Below are positions 43,812 through 51,872 of a stretch of 64,000 nucleotides of DNA, piece after piece. A program made the position numbers and the translations under genes. Where the stretch lies: positions 5,917 to 69,916 of the forward strand of contig CAVJTH010000013.1 of assembly GCA_963652365.1 (NCBI GenBank), read 5' to 3'. Numbering within the stretch: the stretch's first letter is position 1; each line of letters starts with the position of its first letter. Origin of the DNA: Hallerella sp963652365 (GTDB lineage Bacteria; Fibrobacterota; Fibrobacteria; Fibrobacterales; Fibrobacteraceae). The notes under the pieces are model-generated. The model had not been told where the DNA came from and made no database searches. It saw only the letters and a program-made list of their open reading frames with translations.

Positions 43812-45701
43812 ATGCTCATTCGTCACCTGGCAATTCTTTCCGTCGCATCGACGCTCGCCCTGTTTGCTGGCGCCTGTTCCGACGACAACTCCAGCTCCCC
43901 CGCCGAGAGCAGTTCTTCGGCAGAACCTTCTTCGGATTCCAACGAAGGAACGTCTTCCGAAGCGGTCCAAAGCTCCTCCTCGGCAATCGATGCGCCCAAG
44001 AACGGTCTTCTTCTCGACAACCTGGAAGACGGCAACGGCGAAACGGAAATCGGCAGCGGCTGGTACACCTATGACGACGCGAGCAACGGCGGCGCCTCCA
44101 TCATCAAGACGCCAACCGACGCCGAAGGAAACATCGTCGCCGCGGAAACGGACAACGGCTCGAAATACGCCATGAAAGTCGAATTCAGCCTAGAAAAGGG
44201 CGATTACGAATACGACCCCTATGTCGGCTGGGGATTCCAGGTTCCGTCAACCGTTGACGTAGGCAAGTATGCGGGAATCCGCTACTCCTACAAGGGAGCC
44301 GCCCACTATATCCACGTCGAGACAAGCGACGTCACCGACTACGATGTCCACCTGGCGTCCGAAAAGAAATCGAGCGAATGGACCACCGTCACCATCGCGT
44401 TCGACGACCTGACGCAAGGCGGATGGGGTCAAAGCGTCGCATTCAACCCGGCAAACGTAAACGCGATTAGTTTCCAGGTCAAGGGGAACGGCAAGCAGGA
44501 TTCCGTCATCATCGACGACATTTACCTGATCGGGACCGAAGATCTTCCCGCGAAAGTCGCCGACATGACTATCCGGGATCCGATACCCTACGACATCGAT
44601 ATCGGGGACATCGGCATTTCGAATCCGCTCCAGGAAAAGGCGATGAAGTATCTGAACAAGGGCGTAAACTTTACAAACTGGCTCGAAGAAGCGGACGGGA
44701 AGTTCACCGGCGAATTCGAATTCGGCGAAAGCGACGTGAAGCTCCTTTCCGAAAGCGGTTTCAAGGCTTTGCGGCTTCCGATAGACCTCGACCTCTATGT
44801 TTCGAACCGCAGCGAATTCCTGGGCGACACGACGGGAAAGGTCGAACTCGAAATGAACGATTCCATCTTCATCGTCCTGGATTCCTTCGTGAACTGGACG
44901 GAACGCTACGGGATGTCCTTCACCATCGACTACCACGAATACGACAACAGCTACAACGCGACATCGGCAAAGGATCCGCAATATCTGAGGATGATGGCAG
45001 GCGTCTGGAAAGCGGTCGCTGCGCACTACGCCGAAAATTCCCGCGAAGATATTTTCTATGAACTTCTGAACGAACCGGACATGACAAGCGGCAAGGTTTC
45101 GCAAGACGACTGGACAGTCGCTGCGCAAGGGATGATCGATTCCATCCGCGCGGTCGATTCCACGCACACGATTGTCTTCGGAGACGTCCAGTGGTATGCG
45201 ATAAGCTACCTCGTCAAGCGCACGCCGTTCAGCGACGACAACATCGTCTATGCGTTCCATTCCTACGACCCGTTCATCTTCTCTCACCAGGGCGCTTCGT
45301 GGGGTGACGCCGCGACAATCAAGAACATTCCGTTCCCCTACGACCGGGAAAAATGGTCCGAATATTCCGCAGATTTCGGCGTCAAGGCTTCGACGGCTTC
45401 CTGGGTCAAGACCGCCGTGAAGAACTACTACAAGACCGGCAGCAAGGGCTACATTCTGAGCCTCGTCGTCAAGGCGAAGAAGTGGGCGGTCGAAAACAAC
45501 GTTCCGGTCGTATGGAACGAATTCGGCGCATACGCTCCCAAGTCCGATCCGCAGAGCATCCTGAACTACATGACCGCGGTTCGCGAAATCAGCGATACGC
45601 TACAGATTCCCTGGCAGCACTGGGGCTACACGGGTGGCTTCGCCGTCATCGAAAACGGCAAGCTCATCGACGGTTTCGACACGGCGCTGGATCTCAAGTA
45701 A
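43812..45701 (+). CDS. Lipoprotein GH5 glycoside hydrolase with CBM11-like domain
   Basis: The 629-residue product starts at an ATG with GGAGG. The signal ends in lipobox LFAGAC, then a Ser/Glu-rich linker (residues 20-60). A beta-sandwich domain follows (about residues 65-245) with features of CBM11: LLDNLEDGNGETEIGSGWYT, then KVEFSLEKGDY and VIIDDIYLIGT. The GH5 barrel (about 275-629) has Glu421 in ELLNEPDM and Glu570 in WNEFGAY. It should act on beta-glucan at the cell surface and, unlike the other two cellulases here, carries no T9SS-like tail. A terminator follows. Confidence 0.9.
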   Translation: MLIRHLAILSVASTLALFAGACSDDNSSSPAESSSSAEPSSDSNEGTSSEAVQSSSSAIDAPKNGLLLDNLEDGNGETEIGSGWYTYDDASNGGASIIKTPTDAEGNIVAAETDNGSKYAMKVEFSLEKGDYEYDPYVGWGFQVPSTVDVGKYAGIRYSYKGAAHYIHVETSDVTDYDVHLASEKKSSEWTTVTIAFDDLTQGGWGQSVAFNPANVNAISFQVKGNGKQDSVIIDDIYLIGTEDLPAKVADMTIRDPIPYDIDIGDIGISNPLQEKAMKYLNKGVNFTNWLEEADGKFTGEFEFGESDVKLLSESGFKALRLPIDLDLYVSNRSEFLGDTTGKVELEMNDSIFIVLDSFVNWTERYGMSFTIDYHEYDNSYNATSAKDPQYLRMMAGVWKAVAAHYAENSREDIFYELLNEPDMTSGKVSQDDWTVAAQGMIDSIRAVDSTHTIVFGDVQWYAISYLVKRTPFSDDNIVYAFHSYDPFIFSHQGASWGDAATIKNIPFPYDREKWSEYSADFGVKASTASWVKTAVKNYYKTGSKGYILSLVVKAKKWAVENNVPVVWNEFGAYAPKSDPQSILNYMTAVREISDTLQIPWQHWGYTGGFAVIENGKLIDGFDTALDLK

Positions 45702-45718
45702 GCGAAAAAGGTTTCTTG

Positions 45719-45748
45719 AAAGGCTTCCGCAATCGCGGAGCCTTTTTT
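45719..45748 (+). terminator. Intrinsic terminator after the GH5 lipoprotein gene
   Basis: AAAGGC(T)TCCGC (45719-45730) pairs with GCGGAGCCTTT (45735-45745) with one bulged T, followed by six T. The stem sequence is nearly the same as the terminator at 38799. Its T-run merges into the promoter of the next gene. Confidence 0.85.
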
Positions 45749-45759
45749 ATTTTAAAGCC
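45748..45759 (+). promoter_or_regulatory. -10 hexamer 6 nt before the acetyltransferase ATG
   Basis: TATTTT (45748-45753), AAAGCC, then ATG. There is no Shine-Dalgarno sequence, and the only upstream sequence is the terminator of the previous gene. A separate leaderless transcript is therefore the simplest reading. Confidence 0.6.
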
Positions 45760-46323
45760 ATGTCCAGCATTCAAGTTCGAAGCGCATCCGAGGAAGACGC
45801 CGCGGCGATTCGTCAAATCTACGAGCCATACGTTCTAAAGACAGCCATCACCTACGAGACCGCCGTTCCCTCTGTCGCAGAATTTCAAAAGCGCATCGCC
45901 CGGACGCTTTCCAGATATCCCTACATCGTCGCGGAAATCGGCAAGCAGGTCGTCGGATACGCCTACGCGGGACCGTTCTACGCAAGGCCCGCCTACGACT
46001 GGTCCGCGGAACTTTCCATCTACATCGACAGGAACTTTCACCGCCGGGGAATCGGGAAAACGCTCTACGGAGAACTGGAAAATCGGCTCGGGAAAATGGG
46101 AATCACCAATCTCTACGCCTGCATTGCCTGCCCGGACGCTCCCGACGAATACCTCGACTTCAACAGCATCGATTTTCACGAGCACCTAGGCTTTTCCATC
46201 GCCGGGACATTCACCCACTGCGCAAGCAAATTCGGGCGATGGTACAACATGGCGTGGATGGAAAAGTTCATCGGGGAACATTCGACCCCGCCGAAAAGCG
46301 TTACCTTTGCAGACCGGAAATAG
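45760..46323 (+). CDS. GNAT acetyltransferase, phosphinothricin/MddA-like
   Basis: The 187-residue enzyme transfers an acetyl group from acetyl-CoA. It begins IQVRSASEEDAAAIRQIYEP, typical of the phosphinothricin N-acetyltransferase group. VVGYAYAGPFYARPAYDWSA and the acetyl-CoA site RRGIGKTLYGELE follow. The natural substrate is unknown; homologues act on methionine sulfone/sulfoximine-like compounds. Its 3' end overlaps the convergent tcdA by 23 bp. Confidence 0.88.
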   Translation: MSSIQVRSASEEDAAAIRQIYEPYVLKTAITYETAVPSVAEFQKRIARTLSRYPYIVAEIGKQVVGYAYAGPFYARPAYDWSAELSIYIDRNFHRRGIGKTLYGELENRLGKMGITNLYACIACPDAPDEYLDFNSIDFHEHLGFSIAGTFTHCASKFGRWYNMAWMEKFIGEHSTPPKSVTFADRK

Positions 46324-47128
46324 CTTCCGCTTTTTGCACGATATCCTTGAGCAGAAGCCCCGCGATCGTGAACCCGAAAATCGCCGTGACATGCGCAAGC
46401 GTTCCGTTGATCTGCGCCTTGCTCGAACACCATTCGTGATTCAGAAGCTCCGGGTTGCCAGGACCCGTTTTCGCCTTGGGACACATGCAATTGTCCGTTC
46501 CGCAGGTTCCGTTTTTTCCCTTGTTCCGCAACAGCTCTTCGCTATAGACGCACTGGAATTTTTTTTCCGGGAACGTCTTCCTGGAACGGAACCTTGTCCG
46601 GAGAGCGCGCGCGAGCGGGCACCCTTGAACTTTCCAGAATTCGGCGACATGGATTTTTGTCGGGTCGAGCTTCAAGGCGGCTCCCATCGAAGAATAGAAC
46701 ACGGATTTTGTCTTGCAGGCCAGGAGAATCAGCAAGGCCTTGTCCTTGAGCGAATCAATCGCATCGACGATATAGTCGAACCTTTCGAGGTGAAAGCTCT
46801 CCGCGGTTTCCGCCGTAAAGATTTCCTGCCGGGCGTCGATTTCCGCCAGCGGATTAATTTGTAGCAAACGATCCTTGAGAGCCTCGACCTTGACCTGTCC
46901 GACGGTCTTGACGGTCGCCATCAGCTGCCGATTGACGTTCGTGATGCAGACCCTATCGCTATCGACAATCGTGAGCCTCTGGATTCCCGAGCGGACAAGA
47001 CTTTCCGCGCACCAGGATCCGACTCCGCCGACGCCAAAAACGATTACGCTCTTTTTCGAAATTTCATCCATCGCGACGTCTCCGAGCAGGAGTTCCGTTC
47101 GACGCAAGATCGCATTGTCAATCGCCAT
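46301..47128 (-). CDS. tcdA: tRNA threonylcarbamoyladenosine dehydratase
   Basis: The 275-residue E1-like enzyme cyclises t6A37 of tRNA to ct6A using ATP. The nucleotide loop is VFGVGGVGSWCAESL, with DSDRVCITNVNRQ and VDAIDSLKDKA. The C-terminal region has several Cys (NGTCGTDNCMCP) in the loop that in E. coli TcdA holds the catalytic Cys. TAGATT ends 6 nt before the ATG and there is no Shine-Dalgarno sequence. Confidence 0.9.
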   Translation of the reverse strand: MAIDNAILRRTELLLGDVAMDEISKKSVIVFGVGGVGSWCAESLVRSGIQRLTIVDSDRVCITNVNRQLMATVKTVGQVKVEALKDRLLQINPLAEIDARQEIFTAETAESFHLERFDYIVDAIDSLKDKALLILLACKTKSVFYSSMGAALKLDPTKIHVAEFWKVQGCPLARALRTRFRSRKTFPEKKFQCVYSEELLRNKGKNGTCGTDNCMCPKAKTGPGNPELLNHEWCSSKAQINGTLAHVTAIFGFTIAGLLLKDIVQKAEAISGLQR

Positions 47129-47140
47129 GTCGCAAATCTA
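47129..47140 (-). promoter_or_regulatory. TAnnTTTG promoter 6 nt before the tcdA ATG
   Basis: TAGATT (47140-47135), TGCGAC, then ATG on the minus strand. The 15 bases up to the ATG differ from those before menG at one position only. A CTTG 19 bp upstream of the TA fits the -33 element. Confidence 0.65.
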
Positions 47141-47185
47141 GAAAATCGATTTTCGAAATCAAGAACCGCACGAGCAAGCCACATT

Positions 47186-47302
47186 GTTAAACAGAGATTC
47201 AGGAACTCCGCCGATTTCCGACAAATAGTTAAACGGGACTTCATTTGTACGCAATAATTAAACAGCGTTTCATCTATAGATAAACGCAAATTCATTTATA
47301 TG
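47186..47302. repeat. Four direct repeats TAAAC-N5-TTCA
   Basis: Four copies start at 47186, 47228, 47257 and 47279. Each has (G/A)nTAAAC, exactly 5 variable bases, TTCA; the last three continue with T-n-T-(A/G)-(T). Spacing between copies is 42, 29 and 22 bp. They fill the tcdA/FadL-type intergenic region (255 bp, no gene) and look like multiple binding sites for one regulator. Confidence 0.6.
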
Positions 47303-47383
47303 CAAAATTTTCGTTTGTACGGACAAATAGCCTTGAAAATTTTCTTCAATTAGCTAGCTTACGCGCAAAACAAAACGGTTCCT

Positions 47384-48667
47384 ATGAAATTCAAGCAACT
47401 CATTCCTCTTTTCGCATCGGCAACTTTTGCCGGCGGACTCATGCACAACACCAACCAATCGACAGACTTTGTCCGAAACTTCGCCCAGGACGCTTCGACG
47501 ACGACTTCTGCGGTTTACTACAACCCGGCGGGAACCGCCTTCATGGACGACGGTCTGTATGTTTCCGCCCACAGCCAGACCGTCTGGCAGACCCGCGAAA
47601 TCGACACGGACAAGCTCGGCGATTACGAAGGCAAGTCCTTTGTCCCGGTGATGCCCAGCCTGCTTGTCAACTGGCATCGCGGAAATTTTGCCCTTTCGGG
47701 AGGCTTCTACATCATCGGAGGCGGCGGAGAAGCCAAGTTCAACAAGGGGCTTCCCCTGATCGACGCGCTCCTTTCCCAGACAATCCAGAAGACGGCGGAA
47801 CAAATGCCCGCTCTCGGACAGCTGATGAGCGCCTACAAGATTCAAAGCCCAACGCAGCTCTACGAAGCGAAATTCGTCGGCAAGCAGTATGTCTATGCGT
47901 GGCAGCTCGGAGCGAGCTACCGTTTCATGGACATGTTCTCCGCGTTCCTCGGCGCACGCCTGAATTACGCCTACAATTCCTACAACGGCTCCATGAAGTC
48001 TCTTGTCCAGAACGAACAGCTCGACGCCATGCTGAACAAGACGCTCCTCGACTGCGAACAGACAGGCTGGGGAATCACGCCGATGGCGAGCCTCGGATTT
48101 CACTACAGAAAATTCAGCGCGGGCATCAAGTATGAGCACAACACGTTCATCAAGATGAAAAACGAAACCGACAAGATCGAAGACATCGTTTCCACGTACA
48201 TGCCCCAGTTCATCGACGGGAAAAAATCCGACAACGACCTTCCGGGTTTCCTCGCCATAGGCCTGAACTACGCCTGGACAGAGCGATTCCGCACGGGAAT
48301 CGGCTATCACCACTACTTCGACACGTTCGCCAACTACCCGCAAGACAAGCAAGACGACCTGGACGGCGACGAAAACGAATTTGTACTGGGAATCGAAGCG
48401 GACATTCTAAAGCCTCTCACCGTTTCGGCAAGCGTCCAGCGCACCATGTACGGCATCACGGACGATTACATCAGCGACCTGAGCTTCGTGACCAATTCCT
48501 GGTCGATTGGCGGCGGCATCGCGTTCCGCCTTACGGACAATCTCCAAGTCCAGATCGGCTACATGGAAACCCTCTACGAAGAATACACCAAGAAGGAAAA
48601 CGGGATCAAGAAGACGTATGACCGGACAAGCCATAACGTTGCGGCGGGAATCGACTTCAAGATCTAA
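47384..48667 (+). CDS. OmpP1/FadL/TodX-type outer membrane transporter
   Basis: The 427-residue protein begins with a signal peptide and the FadL-type N-terminus (NQSTDFVRNFAQDASTTTSA then VYYNPAG). A 14-strand-type barrel with periodic aromatic strands follows. The family imports long-chain fatty acids or other hydrophobic molecules. A promoter of the form CTTG-N19-TAGCTTAC ends about 25 bp before the ATG, just after the TAAAC-N5-TTCA repeats. The stop is 11 bp from that of the convergent NERD gene. Confidence 0.88.
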   Translation: MKFKQLIPLFASATFAGGLMHNTNQSTDFVRNFAQDASTTTSAVYYNPAGTAFMDDGLYVSAHSQTVWQTREIDTDKLGDYEGKSFVPVMPSLLVNWHRGNFALSGGFYIIGGGGEAKFNKGLPLIDALLSQTIQKTAEQMPALGQLMSAYKIQSPTQLYEAKFVGKQYVYAWQLGASYRFMDMFSAFLGARLNYAYNSYNGSMKSLVQNEQLDAMLNKTLLDCEQTGWGITPMASLGFHYRKFSAGIKYEHNTFIKMKNETDKIEDIVSTYMPQFIDGKKSDNDLPGFLAIGLNYAWTERFRTGIGYHHYFDTFANYPQDKQDDLDGDENEFVLGIEADILKPLTVSASVQRTMYGITDDYISDLSFVTNSWSIGGGIAFRLTDNLQVQIGYMETLYEEYTKKENGIKKTYDRTSHNVAAGIDFKI

Positions 48668-48678
48668 TGTTCAGGAAA

Positions 48679-49536
48679 TCACTTGTCCGCAAAGCCGGCG
48701 AGTTCGGAAGCGAGCTCGTCGATTTCGTTTTCGGTATAGACAGGCGTCGCGAGGCTAAACGTTCGCACAAGGCTCTGGGCAAGCTGGCTCCGCAAGACAA
48801 GCTTCCGTTCCACCGAACTTTCGGGGACATCCTTCAAGACGGCCTTGTCGCTGAACACGACATAGGAAAAGACATGCAACGGAAGGCTTTCCGGCTTTTC
48901 GAACATGCGCCGCACCGATTCCTCGTTTCGCACGCTGCGAATCACCGGGTTTTCGAATTCCGAATTTTTTGTCCGGTTGTTGCGCATCATGGTCGAAGAC
49001 CAGAATTTTCCGTCCGCGTCACCATAGATCCAGCCTTCGAAAATCGAGTTTTCGAACAGGTAGATTCCCGTCGGATGAATCAGGACAGAATCGATTGTCG
49101 TCGTATCGCTGATGCTGTTTTTCGGCAGATACAGATTGTTCAGGATCTTGAAATAGGACTTCCGCACGGCCTGGAATATTTCGCCATCCGTCAAATGCCT
49201 GGCCTTCAGCAGCCTGGCCTCCGCCTTTCTGGATTCCGACCGGATATTCCGAGCCTCGTTCATTAGTTTATACGAAAACATCCAGGCGTTTTCGGAAATC
49301 TTGTCGTGTTCGATCCGGACCGTCTTCACCAGCCGCGGGCGCAGATGAAAAAGTCCGACATGCCAGATTTCAAAGACATACGTTCCATAGGAAAGACCGA
49401 CCAGGGCACCTTCGTCGGCGGCCTTGACCTTGCGGCTCAGGAGCCTTCCCTTGGAATCGCGCAAGACCACATCGTTCCACCCCCAGATCAAAAAGGCGAC
49501 GACGAGCAAGGCTACGGCAAGCAATACAAAAACCAT
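48679..49536 (-). CDS. Membrane-anchored NERD-domain protein
   Basis: The 285-residue protein has an N-terminal membrane helix (residues 1-20), a charged helical middle and a C-terminal NERD-like (nuclease-related) domain: TIDSVLIHPTGIYLFENSI then FEGWIYGDADGKFW. In active NERD proteins the strand ends E-x-K; here it reads FENS, so catalysis is doubtful. The ATG at 49536 is taken; a TTG at 49545 lies within the -10 region. TAGATTTG ends 6 nt before the ATG counted from its G. Confidence 0.72.
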   Translation of the reverse strand: MVFVLLAVALLVVAFLIWGWNDVVLRDSKGRLLSRKVKAADEGALVGLSYGTYVFEIWHVGLFHLRPRLVKTVRIEHDKISENAWMFSYKLMNEARNIRSESRKAEARLLKARHLTDGEIFQAVRKSYFKILNNLYLPKNSISDTTTIDSVLIHPTGIYLFENSIFEGWIYGDADGKFWSSTMMRNNRTKNSEFENPVIRSVRNEESVRRMFEKPESLPLHVFSYVVFSDKAVLKDVPESSVERKLVLRSQLAQSLVRTFSLATPVYTENEIDELASELAGFADK

Positions 49537-49550
49537 ATTGCCCAAATCTA
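49537..49550 (-). promoter_or_regulatory. TAnnTTTG promoter 8 nt before the NERD gene ATG
   Basis: TAGATT (49550-49545), TGGGCAAT, then ATG. If initiation occurs at the usual distance the leader is only about 2 nt. No Shine-Dalgarno sequence is present. Confidence 0.5.
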
Positions 49551-49628
49551 TCTTTTATTTTCCGCCAAGCGAACCTCTTCCGCATTTTTCCGGAACCGAA
49601 CGTCGCAAAATTTCTAAATTCGCCATTG

Positions 49629-50693
49629 ATGTTAGACGCCGCACAAAAAGTGATCGAAAAATACGAAGAACTGGAATCGGAACTTTCTTCTCCCGAAGTC
49701 GTTTCGAACCAGCCTCTCTATACCAAGCTCCAGAAACAGTACAAGGGGCTCGAAAAATCTTGCCAAAAGGCTCGCGAATATATCCAGCTGTCGAGCGACC
49801 TGAAAGAATGGAAACAGGCTCTCGGCGGAAACGACGCCGAATTCGCCGAAGCGGCCAAGGCGGAAATTCCCCCGCTCGAAAAGCGCATCGCCGCACTCGA
49901 AGACGAGCTCCAGATTCTGATGGTTCCCAAGGATCCGTGGGACTACCGAAACGCGACCCTTGAAATCCGCGCGGGAACCGGCGGCGACGAATCGGCGCTC
50001 TTTGCTGGCGACCTGTTCCGCATGTATCGCGGCTACGCAGACCGCATGGGATGGAAGATGACCATCCAGGACGCATCGGAAGGCACGGTGGGCGGCTACA
50101 AGGAAATCCGGGTATTCATCGAGGGCGACAGCGTCTATGGAACGCTCAAGTTCGAAAGCGGCGTTCACCGCGTGCAGCGGGTCCCCGACACGGAAACGCA
50201 AGGTCGCGTACACACGTCGGCGGCGACGGTCGCCATTCTCCCCGAAGCGGAAGAAGTCGATGTCAACATTCGGGAAGCCGACATTCACATGGACACTTAC
50301 CGAAGCAGCGGAGCCGGTGGACAGTATATCAACAAGACGGACTCCGCGGTGCGCCTCACGCACATCCCGACAGGCGTTGTCGTGAGCTGCCAGACGGAAC
50401 GCTCGCAGCTCCAGAACCGCTTGCACGCCATGGAAATGCTCCGCTCCAAGATTCTCGACGCCCTGATCGCCAAGAAGGAACAGGCCGAAGCGGCAAGCCG
50501 CAAGGCGATGGTCGGCACGGGAGACAGGTCCGCCAAGATCCGCACGTACAATTTTCCGCAAAACCGCGTCACGGATCACCGCGTAAACCTGACGCTCTAC
50601 AAGCTAGAAAGCGTCATGACCGGAGACATCCAGGAAATCATCGACGCCTTGCAGATGGCCCACGCCCAGGAAGTTCTCGGAAAATTCGCATGA
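49629..50693 (+). CDS. prfA: Peptide chain release factor 1
   Basis: The 354-residue factor terminates translation at UAA and UAG. The catalytic GGQ is in SSGAGGQYINKTDSAVRL, and the stop-codon recognition region is intact (RVPDTETQGRVHTSA, with the P-x-T-type motif in domain 2). The ATG at 49629 is taken over a TTG at 49626. TAAATT ends 8 nt upstream, so the leader is very short. The TGA overlaps the prmC ATG. Confidence 0.96.
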   Translation: MLDAAQKVIEKYEELESELSSPEVVSNQPLYTKLQKQYKGLEKSCQKAREYIQLSSDLKEWKQALGGNDAEFAEAAKAEIPPLEKRIAALEDELQILMVPKDPWDYRNATLEIRAGTGGDESALFAGDLFRMYRGYADRMGWKMTIQDASEGTVGGYKEIRVFIEGDSVYGTLKFESGVHRVQRVPDTETQGRVHTSAATVAILPEAEEVDVNIREADIHMDTYRSSGAGGQYINKTDSAVRLTHIPTGVVVSCQTERSQLQNRLHAMEMLRSKILDALIAKKEQAEAASRKAMVGTGDRSAKIRTYNFPQNRVTDHRVNLTLYKLESVMTGDIQEIIDALQMAHAQEVLGKFA

Positions 50694-51544
50694 ACACCGT
50701 CCTCGAAATACTGAACAAGACGACTTCGTTCTTTCAGCACAAGGGAATTCCCAACCCGCGGCTCGATGCGCAATACATTCTCGCGCACGGGCTCAAGATG
50801 AAGCGGATGGACCTCTACCTGAATTTCGACAAGCCGCTATCCGAGCACGAGCTCGAAGTGCTCCGTCCTCTGGTGGCACGACGCGCAAAACGCGAACCGC
50901 TCCAGCATATCGTCGGAACGACCAGTTTCCGCGGTCACGAGATTCATTGCGACAGGCGCGCCCTGATTCCAAGACCCGAAACGGAATCCCTGATCGACAT
51001 TCTCAAGGAACGCTTGCAGGGAAGGGAAAGCCTCTCGATTGCGGATATCGGTACGGGAAGCGGAGCGATCGCCATTGCCGTCAAGAAGGAAATCCCCGGA
51101 ACGCGCGTTCTCGCCACGGACATTTCAAGGGACGCGCTCGACCTCGCCAAGGAAAACGCGAAATTCAACGACGCGGAAATCGAATTCTTCGAAGGCGACC
51201 TGCTGAAAGCGCTTCCCGATGACGAAAAGCTTGACGCAATCGTCAGCAATCCGCCATACATTCCCGATGCGGAAAAGGAAAAGCTCCAACCGGAAGTTCG
51301 CGACTTTGACCCGGCGCTTGCCCTCTTTGGCGGACCGGACGGACTCTCGCTTGTACGAAAACTTTTGGCCCAGAGCAAGGATCGGCTTAAATCCGGCGGA
51401 GTCCTCTTGATGGAAATCGGACCGGAAGCAAGCGAAGACAAGATTCTCGAAGCGGAAGCGACCAACTATCCCTGGCTAACGTGGAGCGGAACCTTGCCGG
51501 ATTTCTACGGCAAGACGCGCTTCGTCGAATACCAGGCCCTGTAA
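50690..51544 (+). CDS. prmC: Release factor glutamine methyltransferase
   Basis: The 284-residue SAM enzyme methylates the Gln of the GGQ loop of RF1 and RF2. The SAM site is ADIGTGSGAIAIAVKK and the catalytic motif is VSNPPYIPDAE. It overlaps prfA by ATGA, the usual prfA-prmC arrangement, so the enzyme is made with its substrate. The stop is 1 bp from the end of the convergent small gene. Confidence 0.95.
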   Translation: MNTVLEILNKTTSFFQHKGIPNPRLDAQYILAHGLKMKRMDLYLNFDKPLSEHELEVLRPLVARRAKREPLQHIVGTTSFRGHEIHCDRRALIPRPETESLIDILKERLQGRESLSIADIGTGSGAIAIAVKKEIPGTRVLATDISRDALDLAKENAKFNDAEIEFFEGDLLKALPDDEKLDAIVSNPPYIPDAEKEKLQPEVRDFDPALALFGGPDGLSLVRKLLAQSKDRLKSGGVLLMEIGPEASEDKILEAEATNYPWLTWSGTLPDFYGKTRFVEYQAL

Positions 51545-51545
51545 A

Positions 51546-51770
51546 TCAGCTCTCGTAGCCGAAAGCGGCGAGGACGTATGTTTCGTTTTCTCCCTGGCGG
51601 TAAAAATCGAACAAGGCGGGTTCTTCGTCTTCCGAAAGTTCCGCGCCTTGCAGGGAAAGTTGTTCCGCGATCCGTCTGCGAAAGGAGATAAAGCCGTCCA
51701 CGGAAACGCTTTGCGCGATGTTTTGAAAATTCTGTCCATTTGAACAACTGTTTCTTTGTGCAGTAATCAT
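51546..51770 (-). CDS. Small acidic protein of unknown function
   Basis: The 74-residue product begins MITAQRNSCSNGQ and has a C-terminal half rich in Glu and aromatic residues (LSEDEEPALFDFYRQGE, then TYVLAAFGYES). The ATG at 51770 is preferred because TATAATTG lies 7 nt upstream; an extension to 51839 would run through the palindrome. No family is recognised. Gene status rests on the promoter and palindrome. Confidence 0.55.
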   Translation of the reverse strand: MITAQRNSCSNGQNFQNIAQSVSVDGFISFRRRIAEQLSLQGAELSEDEEPALFDFYRQGENETYVLAAFGYES

Positions 51771-51783
51771 ATATTCAATTATA
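51771..51783 (-). promoter_or_regulatory. -10 element of the small acidic protein gene
   Basis: TATAAT (51783-51778), TGAATAT, then ATG on the minus strand. The 23-bp palindrome begins 7 bp further upstream and covers the -20 to -43 region. Confidence 0.5.
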
Positions 51784-51790
51784 CAAACCG

Positions 51791-51813
51791 TTTTTGTCAA
51801 AGTTTGACAAAAA
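51791..51813. promoter_or_regulatory. 23-bp perfect palindrome (operator candidate)
   Basis: Arms TTTTTGTCAAA and TTTGACAAAAA flank a single central base. It lies over the -35 region of the small gene at 51546 and 60 bp downstream (in transcription terms) of the TPR lipoprotein gene. Perfect 11-bp arms with almost no loop fit a protein-binding site better than an RNA hairpin. Confidence 0.6.
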
Positions 51814-51872
51814 GAGGCTTTTCGCGCGATTTTTCCCATCGAACCGTTATTCCTTTCCGAGAAAAAGACGAT

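Noticed and set aside
47186..47302. CRISPR-like array
   Set aside because: The repeated units are only about 17 bp with variable spacing and no long identical repeats, and there are no cas genes.
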